From Hanleya hanleyi (lineage: Eukaryota > Mollusca > Polyplacophora > Lepidopleurida > Hanleyidae), in assembly GCA_036873755.1 (NCBI GenBank), contig JAVTVY010020310.1:1-64000 (forward strand): 64,000 bases of DNA, given 5' to 3'. The notes under the pieces are model-generated. The model was not told where the DNA came from and did no database searches. It saw only the letters and a list, made by a program, of their open reading frames with translations. The position numbers and the translations under genes are program-made. Of this stretch, positions 52,821 to 63,413 are shown piece by piece; the first letter of the stretch is position 1, and every line of letters begins with the position of its first letter.

Positions 52821-54957
52821 TAGGCCTGTTGATTCCACAAATGATTTTCAGCTGAATCATTAATCTTCATGGAATATTAATATTTCAGGACGTTACTCCT
52901 GTTGAATATATAAGTGTTTGTGTAAGTGATCGACAAAACCATTCTTTTGATCCGTGGGAGGATACGCAGGAATATCTAAAATATGGCTTGAAACAGATAA
53001 CCATTTTGTGCAATCATCGGACGTGAGCGGTTTAGTAATTCACAAGACCGCGAACGAGTAAACAATTGATCAACGTGGACAAACAATGCATTCGGCAATC
53101 AATGCGTAATAAAGGGCGTGCCAGGGACGGTTGAGTTTTGAGGTGACATTTTTTCAAATATCCAACGTCCCTGAAATAAAAATCTTTTATTTTAAATCAT
53201 AAATCATTTACAGTCTCCACTACAGGCAAACAGCTGCCGAGCTAAGGTATCCATTTTTTTCATGGAGCCTGGTAAAAATAACAGAAAATGCAAGAACATG
53301 ACCGAGATCAGATCTTAGAGATGGCGGGTTTGTCAGCAGTTGATATCAAAATAATAGTGATCAATTCCTGAAATTCCTGAATTTCCTTGAAAATCAGAGA
53401 AGTTGTATAATTAATCCTTCGCTCGTATGGCAGACCGCTTTATTTTTGATTTGTTTATATCAGCAAGTATTTCATGATATCGACAAATATATAATGATAT
53501 AATCAAATATTTAGTGGTATCAATTCATTTAATGGTCCGATCAAATCACTTGATAGTATCATCAATGATTTGATGATATCAATACACTATTTGCTGATAT
53601 AATCAAATAAATCTCAAAGAGTTAAATTATTTGCTGATATCAGCAATTGATTTACTGATAGCAAAAAGTTATTTGATATGAGCAAATATTTTGTATTTGA
53701 TGATATCATTAAATATGGCGAAAGGTTCAACCTACCAGGCCTGAGGATAGGCCATTATGGCCCCCCTACCAAACTTTCTCCTCTATAGACACCCTGGACG
53801 ACAAATAATGAAAACTGACCCTCCGCGATTAGTTCATCATATTGGGTCATTTGCATAACCCCCGATTAGAGAATTATGGGTAAATTCAAGATGATGGCCA
53901 TATGGAGTACCAGAAAAATCATGTTTTCGTCGTTTTTCTCCAAAATTCTTACTTTTCGTCGAGGGAAATTGTGCAAAGTCTATCTTATTTCACATCAGAC
54001 CATTATTCACTAATTTATCATGCAGTTTTCGCAGAGAAAACACGGAAATAAAAACTCGAAAACTGACAGGATAATCTACCAAAAAATGCCTGTTTTGGAG
54101 CTGGCGTCACTGTGACGTCATCAAAGAGTAATGGCTCACTCTGGCCTGGAGAGGTCCCAAAAACTCAGGTTAGATAGGGTTAAAACTGCATTACATGAAA
54201 AGTATCCCCGCATTACATGAAAGTATCCCTGTTCAAAACGAGGAGAAACCTTCTCACAGCGCATGTTTCGTTTCACAGGGTCACTCTGTTGCAGTCCGTC
54301 TAAGAACTTTAGGCAAACTGCTGATGGCGTAGACCAAAATGAAATTCTCAGTCAGTGTAGGCCATTTGCAGATGGCCTGAGTCGAGTTTTGAAAAAAACA
54401 ATGCCTCAAACTTTACAAAGAGAAAGTCATTGGTTATCTCAAAATCTTCTTGGGTATGGATGAATGGAAAATTAATTTTGATGTCCCTGGTGCACCAAAC
54501 GTATGCAAAACGTGTGTAATTCGGGCAAAATATAGTAGTTTAACAAAGGTATGTTTCAACGTGTTTTTCGTCTGAACGTAGTAAAATTATAGGATATGTG
54601 TATTGAAGCAGATGTTGATTTTATCAATAAGGCCGACGTCACATTTTCTTATAATTCTTTTAACGCAGTCTGAATGCTAGACTGGCTAGGGAACTTCAAA
54701 GAAGTGAAGTTTAACCATTCCCTAACAGTATTTATGATTAGGATTCTTCTTACTGCTATAATTCATCAATATGATGTTTGAAAAAATCTTCAGCGGGCAC
54801 AAGTACACCATCTGAACAGGTGTCTCGGTACCGTTTCCTTGAGTTGTAACTGTCATTATATATTAACCTGAGAAGGAGTAAACCGATAGGCTCCGTACAT
54901 ACATGTAGGCGGGAGGATGTTTTTATCTTTATAAATACTAGATACTACATTCCTGAT
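52821..54957 (+). repeat. Second duplicated segment, copy 2 (with MITE insertion)
   Basis: Paralogue of 41140-44990. It lacks element E and instead carries the TTAA MITE at 53731-54179, whose empty site is visible at 44240-44243 in copy 1. No gene recognised. Confidence 0.85.
53731..54179 (+). mobile_element. TTAA MITE (family B), copy 7, with empty site
   Basis: Starts CCTACCAGGCCTG after TCAA and ends AGATAGGG before TTAA (54180-54183). Copy 1 of the segment reads GCGAAAGGTTAAAGTATT without it, so the target was a single TTAA. The body is shortened compared with full-length copies. Confidence 0.9.
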
Positions 54958-54960
54958 TAA

Positions 54961-54990
54961 CCCTACCAGGCCTGAGGGACCATGATGGTA
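54961..54990 (+). mobile_element. TTAA MITE (family B) terminal fragment
   Basis: TTAA (54957-54960) then CCCTACCAGGCCTGAGGG; only one end is present, at the right edge of the duplicated segment. Confidence 0.65.
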
Positions 54991-55541
54991 ATTGGTCAAA
55001 TACTTCACATCTTTGCCTGGAAACTATCAAGATAACCTCCTTACCCGTTGATCTTCGTGGATTGAGAAACAAGGCCCAGTTCCTTCAGGTCTAACCAATG
55101 GGAAGGGAGCCAGGCGTGCGATGTATATAAAATACTGAAAATGACCACTGGAAATTTGTGGATAACGGCTAATTATGGCACTATCTTTTGACACATACGT
55201 ATAAGAGCACGCGATAAGGATGTCAAGAAATCATTAAAGCCCTACAAGACAATGTTAATCCTCGCTCCCACATTTTGTAATGACCGATCCTAAATTTATA
55301 TGAACCGGCCATCTGCAGATGGCCTAGGCCGTTTAAGAATAAAGTGGAAATTTACAGATGATCTGATTCACAGACTGACTGCAACAACTTCAATATTTTC
55401 CTTCGTTAATAGCGCAAGTTTGCGCTAAATTTAATATAGTACGAATCTTTATTATATTTCTTTCGCCAGGCATCGAAGACTTTGTGGAATTCCATCGTTC
55501 TACCCTATATCCCGAGGGATTTGTAGAGATAATGACAATCC
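54991..55541. other. Non-coding, nothing recognised
   Basis: No recognisable gene or element. A short palindrome, AGCGCAAGTTTGCGCT, lies near 55411. Confidence 0.5.
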
Positions 55542-55543
55542 TA

Positions 55544-56309
55544 CACAGGCAAACTTTCACCAACCAGTACCACTCAATAACTGGTTGGCTACTGGTTGGT
55601 GGAGAACTGATTGGTACTGGTAGGAAAGGTCCCCTTGTGGAACCGGGTATTGATTGGTCACCCATTGGATCCTATGAATTTTCTACTGATTGGCTACCAT
55701 GCAGTTACCAATCAGTTACCAATGAGTTGCCGCTGTGTTACCATCCCAATTTTCCACACTTGTTACCTATTGGTAACAATTCAGTAACACTTCAGTACCT
55801 TGATTGGTTACAGCTCAGTTACTGAACGGCCACCAACCAATTGCTGCTTACCTGCCAGTACCTCTTGGTACTGGTAGGTACTGTTAGGAAAGGTCCCCTT
55901 GTGGTACTGTTCAGTTGTCAAGTTGCTCACCAATCAGTAACTGAACAATACCAACTGGTCACCAGTCAGTTACCACACATTTCATTTGTGGTACAATCTA
56001 TTGGTTACCAACCAGTAACTGACCAGTAGCCTTCAAGTCAGAACTGCATGGCGCTGCAAAGTTGGGATCGTTATGGCTACCAATTGGTTACCAATCAATT
56101 ACTGGTAGGTAGCTGGAAAGAACCTGGCATATATCACCAAGTGATGACTGATTGGTAACTGCACGGTACTGTTCAGTCAGGACTTGACGGTAGCAAGCCT
56201 AAAATTTCCGTGCAGTACCAACGAGTTACCTAGAGAGTACCAACAGGTAACTGAACGGTACCAATTTGTACAGAACTGCACAGTACTGGTTGGTGAAAGT
56301 TTGACTGTA
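55544..56309. mobile_element. ATTGGTTACC/GGTAACCAAT foldback MITE, TA target
   Basis: 766 bases filled with interleaved direct and inverted copies of CAGTTACC, ACTGGT and TTGGTTACCA. Ends CACAGGCAAACTTTCACC and, reversed, TACAGTCAAACTTTCACC, with near-perfect inverted repeats of about 25 bases; TA on each side (55542-55543, 56310-56311). GGAAAGGTCCCCTTGTGG occurs twice inside. ORFs here are incidental. Confidence 0.82.
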
Positions 56310-56483
56310 TATGGGTCATTCTTTCATGTAAGAAGTCACGAGAGAGTGGGGCATACATGCACATGGAGATGGCGAGCCTGATATACAGTAGACTTCAGCT
56401 AAATCTTACAATTGTAGTATATTCTTGCTTATGTAGTAACACATGATGTAGACTATACATCCACAAAGATAGACCCACTTTTT

Positions 56484-58765
56484 TTTACTCAGAATAACTG
56501 TGTTACTTCGTCAGAGAATTTCCCTTTTTGTCAGCGTAACTGTGTAACTCCAGTGATGGACCATAGACCTCTGTTTCGGACAGCGTAACTGCGTAACTTC
56601 GGCTATTGACAATTTATTTTTGCTCAGTGTAACTCCGTAACTTCGTCAGAGCCTTTCTCATTTGCTTAGTGTAACTGCGTAACACCGGTTATAAAGCTCT
56701 TTTTCTCAGAACATAACTGCGTAACTTCGTCAGACCCTTTCTCTTTTGCTTTGCGTAACCGCGTAATTTCAGCTATAAACCAGTTTACCTGAGAGCGTAA
56801 CTGCGTAAATTCGTCAGACCCTTTCTCCTTTGCTTAGCGGAACTCCTACTATAAACCAGTTTTCCTGAGAGCGTAAATGCATAACTTCGTCAGACCTTTC
56901 TCTTTCGCTCAGCGAAACAGCGTAACTGTGTAACAGCGGCGATGGGCCATTTATTTTTGCTCAGCGTAATGGCCAACATTGTCAAACTTGGACTAAAACC
57001 TCTTTTCCTGAGAGAGTAACTGCTCAACTGTTAGAACCTTTCTCTTTTGCTCAGCGTAACTGCGTAACTCCGGCTATAGACCTCTCATTCGGACCGCGTA
57101 ACTGCGTTATTTCGGCGATGGAGCACTTATTTTTGCTCAGCGTAACTGCGTAATTTCGTCAGATATTTCCCCTTTTGTTTAGCGTAACTGTGTAAATCGG
57201 ACTAGAAACCTCTTTTCCTGAGAGCGTAACTGCGTAATTTTGTCAGACCCTTTCTCCTTTGCTCAGCGTAACTGCATAACTCCATCTATAGACCGCACCT
57301 TTCCAACCAGCATAACTCTGACTTTGGACCATTCCTCTTTGTTCAGCATAATTGAGCAACTCGATGCATAAATCAGGAAGTGGTATGGAGTCTATAAGAA
57401 TTTGTACCTAATTGTATTGTTAAATCGAGAAAAGCTATGAGTCAATGAGATATGAGATATGGGACTGAATGAGCATTTCACCCATGAAATACTTCATGTA
57501 TATGTTAAACCTAGAAATATTAGTGTCGGTTAATAACCAGTAATGTGTATGTTAAACCAAGAAATGCTATATACTTATTGAGCAATGTATGACTGATTGA
57601 CAGTACATGTAATCTGCAGCATCTGTTTAACCTAGAAATGCTATCACAACTGAAACAATATTTCCTTTAGTAAAGGCCACTTGTTTTTAATAACGCAGTT
57701 AAGCTCTCTGCAGCTGCAGTAAAAATACTTCTTTACTACGTAAAGCTACTCAGTGGAACGTCTGGATTGTTTTTAATAGACCCTCCTTATTGTTCTCAGC
57801 GTAACTTCGAAAGACCCTTTCGCTTTTTCTCAGCATAACTGCGTAACAATATTCGATGCACCATGTATGGGTTTTTCCCAGCATAACTGTGTAATTCTAG
57901 CGATAGATACTTTCGCAATTACGCCGAGGAAAACGGAAATGGTCTGAAGGGGTTACGCAGTTACACCGTCTGGAAGCGGTCTGACGAAGTTACGCTGAGC
58001 TAACAGGAATGGTCCATGATCGCCTGGAGTTACGCTGTCAGGAAAAGAAAGATCTATACCCAGATTTACGCTGAGAAAAAGAGAAAGTGTCTAACAAATT
58101 TATACAGTTATGATGAGCAAAGAAGAATGGACCATCACCGAAGTTACGCTATCTGGAAAGGAGAGGTCTATATCTGGACTTACTCATTTACGCTGAGAAA
58201 AAGAGGAAGAGTGTGATAGTTACTCAAAGGAAAAGGGAAATGGTCTGATTAAGTTACGCAGTTACGCTCTCAGAAAAAGATAGGTCTATAGCCGGTGTTA
58301 TGCAGTTACTCTGAGCGAAAGAGAAAGGGTCAGACGCAGTTACGCTGAGCAAAAATAAATGGTCCATTGCCAGAGTTACGCAGTTAGGCTGTCAGATAGG
58401 TATATAGCTGGAGTTACGCAGTTACGCTATCATAAAAGAGAGGGATATAACTGAAGTTACGCTGTTACGCTGAGAGAAAGGGAAAGGGACTGACCAAGTC
58501 ACGCAGTTGTGCTGCACAAAAAGAAATGATCCATCACTGAAGTTAACGGTCTGTCGAAGTTACGCAGCTACGCTGGGCAAAAGTATATAGTCTATCGTCG
58601 AATTTACGCAGTTACGCTGTCAGAAAGAGATGTACGGTATATAGCTGAAGTTACGCAGTTAAGCTGTCCATAACAGGAGTTACGTAATGACGTTGAGAAA
58701 AAGAGAAAGGGTGTTATACAGTTATGTTCAACAAAAGATATGATCCATCACTGAAGCTGGATTCA
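56484..58765. mobile_element. Large foldback element with GCGTAACTGCGTAACTTCG arrays
   Basis: The left arm, 56484-57365, is a degenerate array of CAGCGTAACTGCGTAACTTCG and TCAGACCCTTTCTCTTTTGC units, more than a dozen. The right arm, 57800-58765, is the same array in reverse complement (CGAAGTTACGCAGTTACGCT, GAGAAAAAGAGAAAGGGT). The 430-base centre has three CCTAGAAAT(A/G)(C/T)TA words and no transposase. I could not define the outermost bases or a target duplication. Confidence 0.8.
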
Positions 58766-58794
58766 CTTAATTTCTTCAAATTCTTACTCTCACT

Positions 58795-60531
58795 CCTAAG
58801 GGGTCACGTCCAATTAATCGAGTCACTTTGTCGATGCCTTCGAGATGAAGCGAGAAATCTCTCGGCTGAAACCGGTAGGGCAGAACCGAGACCCATGACA
58901 ACATCTCCCGGTTTGCTCCCGGTTCTATCTCGATCGAAATGTCCCGGTTTTCGAGATGGATACAAAATTGATGGGTAATCTCGAAGGGGGTCCCGGTTCA
59001 ATATGCCCGTGTTTTGTTGCTGTTAATTTGGTCTATCTTTACTTCTCATGCGATTAGTGTGTTGCGCGGGTATCACGTCTTGGGGGCGCTCGTCGCATAC
59101 GTATTATTGCGGTCAAAATAGAATCCAGAAAAAAAGTCTTCATTAAAAGTCTTTCCCATGTTATTCATCGTTTATTCGGTATATCTATGTCCAGATGTTT
59201 CCTGTTATATATAAATTATGAATATATAATTGAATGATCTTCTCTCACATATATAATTGATTGTATATCTGTCTCGAAATAAATGACACATAACAGGATA
59301 TAACTGAATAATAGTGGTATGGAAGCATACGTTAATTATTCTATAAATTGCTTTGTACCAGACTTGGATCGTTTCAGCTGAAAATTGAAAATTATCTTAC
59401 TTGTTTATCCGAAGTATTAACCTCGGTGTGTAATTTGTTTTATAATTGGGTATTATTCATTGCAGATTTCATTTTACTGAGAATTACAATCTTGTTCATT
59501 GACAAATAGAGAGATTATATCAACAAATTTGTTCATGACAAGCTCACCCAGAAATGGTTAGCGGAAATACTGACAATCGGAACTAATCCACGCCACAGCC
59601 GGTCTGTGAAAAGCTGTCGGCTTGAAATAACAGCGAAGTGAGAGAGGTTAATTTCTTTGAAAGAAAAACTAAAACAGCACTGTTGGCAGCGCTTGATAAT
59701 AAACTCACATTCTATTATTTATTGCTGATTTCATGTGTCTAGGAAATTAACCAAATGAAGAAAGTAATTACCACCCAATTCAGAGAGCAATCATGCTATA
59801 GCCCAACGCACGCATTTAATTTTAATATAAACGATACCGCCTGGTGTTTGTTAGAAATCTTCGATCGAGCGTTTATGTTTATATTATTCTACTATGGTTT
59901 CCAGTGAATTACCAGCCGCTCCTGCGGTCTTCATAACCACTTTATTTATGACTACGGAGGACATCTCTGACGATAAAGATCCTCTTTTCTGATGCACTTT
60001 CAGAGATACATATGGAATTTTATTCTAAGACTTGCAGAATTTATTTCAGTTCGCAGTTCCTCAACGTACCTCATATAGGGATTCACATTTTATATAACTG
60101 GACCAGTCTATGCATTTGGTGCATTCAGTTGGTGATGTTTCTTTCTTTCCTTTCATGATGTGCAGAGCAATTGCGCTTTCAAAATAAGTATGCGACTACA
60201 GATCTCTAGACGGAATAACAAAATAATATTCAATGATTCAAGTTCAGTTTAATTCATTATCCGTGTTTAAATGCATATATACTAGCCCAGATTAATCTCG
60301 CTGCCACAGAGTACATATATATAAGGAACCTACACCTTCCGACTGGTTCAAACTTTCATTTGACGGCATCTCGATTCCATTCTCGAAGCATGTGGAGTTA
60401 TTTCGAGGAGGATCGAGATGGTCTTCTGCTTCGAGAGAAAACCGGGAGCAAACCGCGACAACGATCGATAGAGATAAACGGGACCCTTCGAGACAAGATA
60501 TTTATCGGTTTCGTTCGTGACCCCTAATCAG
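58795..60531. mobile_element. Candidate inverted-repeat element F
   Basis: The ends are TAAGGGGTCACG and, reversed, TTAGGGGTCACG. Both subterminal regions hold CCCGGTTT, GTTTGCTCCCGGTT and CTCGAAG words in opposite orientation (58860-59000 and 60370-60520). The centre is AT-rich and non-coding. Target duplication unclear. Confidence 0.55.
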
Positions 60532-60570
60532 ACCTGTATGTAAGCTTCTCTCGTGATTACTTACATGAGA

Positions 60571-60592
60571 GATGAACTCTCTCTCTCTCTCT
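60571..60592. repeat. CT microsatellite
   Basis: A run of about nine CT dinucleotides. Confidence 0.85.
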
Positions 60593-60959
60593 GTGGTTCC
60601 CTTTCTCTATAAACGTGATACCGCCACGTGGGAAAATCCAGTCAATGAATCTGCAGTTGTAATGTGAGCGTTTGTGGGTCAACCTATAATTGCGGCGTAT
60701 GATACGGGCATGTGCCCCGGTGACAAATTGTGTGTGTTTTCTCTCGAGTGTACAAGATGAGCCTCTTATTTGAAGACCTCTACAAATCTCTCTGGAATTT
60801 CACAAAATCTTTGGCGCGTGGCGAAAGAATAGATTACGAGGATTCAGTAATAGTAATTTTAGATTCATTTTAGTAATAGTAATCAACGTCACAAAACATT
60901 ATTGCAGAAACTTATAAAACAGGGCTATATCATCAAAGTTTCTCGAAGTATCTCGAAGT

Positions 60960-61398
60960 TTCTCAAATTTGGCGATAGATATCGCATGCTGATAGCAAAA
61001 TACCAGCGTAGAGTGTAAGGCGGTAAGTTTCGTAACTAGGGGCCGTATGAACCTTTGTATTTCAAGACCCTCATAGTGTTCATATGAACAGTCACAATCA
61101 AAGCGTGACTGAGATACATCATACTCTATATAACGACTTTACAACGAATATCATATGGATTAAGAATACTGAACAGCAATACGGATTTGATATTTTTGGA
61201 ACATCATGATGTTTTGCTGGCATCATTGAAAACTGTTTACCGCTTCTCTCTTGCAGGATATTGGCCTAGTATTATGTACTTTTTAATCTTTTTAATTTGA
61301 AGCTATGTTATTATATGAATTAGCCCTGTGGATTAGGGACGCGGAAATTCTTTATTGGACGACGGTATCGAATGACGGACTAGACGCTTGTATTTATA
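60960..61398 (-). repeat. Dispersed repeat C, copy 4
   Basis: Minus-strand copy with CTGAGATACATCATACTC, GGATTAAGAATACTGA, CGCTTCTCTCTTGCAGG and GGACTAGACGCTTGT. It extends further than copies 2-3 at its distal side (GGCGATAGATATCGCATGC), as copy 1 does. Confidence 0.75.
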
Positions 61399-62065
61399 TC
61401 AAATTCAGCATGTTTTACAATTGTGTGTCCGGCGAGAGAGCGAATATTTGTTTCTAACAAACGGTATATTATACTATATAGGGTACAAGTGAAGGCATAT
61501 ATATATTTGGTGTGAATTACACTGGTAGTGTTTCATATTTTGTTTTCAATAACAATATGTTGTCAATAACAATTATTTTGCGAGTGCCTTAGGTTGGAAC
61601 GATGGACTGATATCACAACAACGAAACACATTTGAAAGCTACGTCTACTGAACCACACCATCCTCAGTTTTCAACAGCTTAGGTCCTCAGCAGGTCCCAT
61701 CAAGTTATTGGGTAACCGAACCAACACATTTCGATCCCTGAAACAAATATAAAGTCTGTCCATTTCATTTGGTTGTCTACTTTGGGGCTTGTCAAAAACT
61801 ACATCCGCATAAATTTTATCGCTTGAAATACGCTTAGTGTAATTCTCTCCAAATGAGACTCCAGTACGGTTGTTTCCTGTACCTGGACTCAATTACATAG
61901 GGAGACGTTATAATGTATTCGTGTTTACTGGCATAAAGGTCAATAACACCGTGTACGGTCGTGAAGGTGTGGGTGGTTTATCATTGGGCAATTTTACTGG
62001 GCACGGGATATCTGCGACACACATTTTATTACTTCATGTGGCATCTGAACTCGATCACGAATACA
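61399..62065. other. Non-coding, nothing recognised
   Basis: Short ORFs on both strands have no recognisable domain. Confidence 0.5.
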
Positions 62066-62069
62066 TTAA

Positions 62070-62300
62070 CCCTACCTGGCCTGGGGGGGGGGGGCATCCT
62101 GTTGGTGTTTTTTTTCTAGTATCTCCGGAACGACAGAAAATTGAGAGCTGAAACTCCGTGACTTTTTAGACTATCATATTGGGGTCATTTTGACCGTATT
62201 TGCATGACCCCCCGAGCAGAGGATCATGGGTAAATTCAAAATGGCGGACATGTGGGGGTACCTGATAAATGATGTTTTCGCTATATTTCTTCAAAAATTA
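62070..62300 (+). mobile_element. TTAA MITE (family B), copy 8, half element
   Basis: TTAA (62066-62069) then CCCTACCTGGCCTGGG and the first half of the family body up to about 62300; the right half is absent. Confidence 0.8.
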
Positions 62301-62417
62301 CGCAAAAATTCAGCATGTTGATTCAACGAGATTCTATGCATTTACTGAAACCATATGTCTTAGCATCACCAAGAAACACTCCCTGATTTGTTTCCCCTCC
62401 CTCCCTTCCCCCATTAA

Positions 62418-62968
62418 CCCTACCAGCCCTGGGGGGGGAGGCAAAATGCCCCCCTACCAAACTTTCTACGATATCTCCGGAATTCCCAAAAATTGAGAGC
62501 TGAAACTTCCTGACGTTGTAGGTCATCATATTGGGGTCATTTTTAGCCTATTTGCATAACCTCACGAGCAGAGGATCATGGGCAAATTCAAAATGGCGGC
62601 CATGTGGGGTACCAGAATTTTTTTCAAAATTTTTGCTTTTCTGAACGGAAAAGTGGGTAAAACTTATTTTATTTCATATCAGATTATATTTTACTAATTT
62701 ATCATGCAGTTTTTGCGAAGAAAAAACAAAAATAAAAAATTCGAAGATTTTGACAGAAAAATCGTCCAAAAATGCGCTTTTTGAAAATGACGTCATCATG
62801 GCGGCCATCTTGGATTTTTTACATTTTCTTGTAGAGCTTGACCCAAAGATATAGTGTGGTAAGTTTCAGCCCTCTAGCCTTAGCGATAGCGAAAATATAT
62901 AGTGGGGGCACTTTCCGCCTCCCCCCCCCAGGCTGCGGTACACCCCAAATCGCCCAGGCCAGATAGGG
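62418..62968 (+). mobile_element. TTAA MITE (family B), copy 9
   Basis: 551 bases, TTAA on both sides (62414-62417, 62969-62972), ends CCCTACCAGCCCTGGGG and GGCCAGATAGGG. Close to copy 1 in its right third (GGTACACCCCAAATCGCCCA). Confidence 0.92.
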
Positions 62969-62972
62969 TTAA

Positions 62973-63311
62973 GAAATCTCCTTACGTAATTGAACTTCGA
63001 TACATGAAACAATATTCTACAAGAAAACTTAATGATGCAGATGCATCAATGCCGGCGGAAATGTTTGTAGCTTATAATCTGCGTATTACAAGCCGATTAC
63101 GTGTGCAACTGGTGAATACAGGTCACGATGCACCATTATGGTGAAAAAAACGTCGCTTTGCTTGTTTTCATTAAAGGTTTGACTAATATAGTTAGCGCAA
63201 GGACCCATCTGGGAAGTGTGGGGTTAGCCGGAAGTTAAGTGCGTGCTGGCAAAATATGCACATGAACCGAATGTCGAACTAGGACTTTGAAAGTAATGTT
63301 CTCTGGTTGAC
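62973..63311. other. Non-coding, nothing recognised
   Basis: An 80-codon plus-strand ORF ending at 63144 starts inside the MITE and has no recognisable domain. Confidence 0.5.
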
Positions 63312-63413
63312 GTAATATGAAATAAATAAAATTTAAAGTAGGCCGACCATCGAATTACCAAAGCAATACAGGCCTACTTTAAATTATATTTATTACATAT
63401 TACGGGTGAGGCT
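63312..63413. repeat. Hairpin-forming inverted repeat
   Basis: Left arm GTAATATGAAATAAATAAA...AAAGTAGGCC (63312-63344) pairs with the right arm GGCCTACTTT...ATTACATATTAC (63371-63413) around a 26-base loop, with small indels. It could be a short MITE. Confidence 0.75.

Noticed and set aside
55390..55825. ORFs of 91 and 113 codons on opposite strands
   Set aside because: They fall in the TTGGTTACCA repeat element and show only repeat-derived residues.
56484..58765. CRISPR-like array
   Set aside because: Degenerate repeats without uniform spacers, in two opposing arms, in an animal genome; fits a foldback element.
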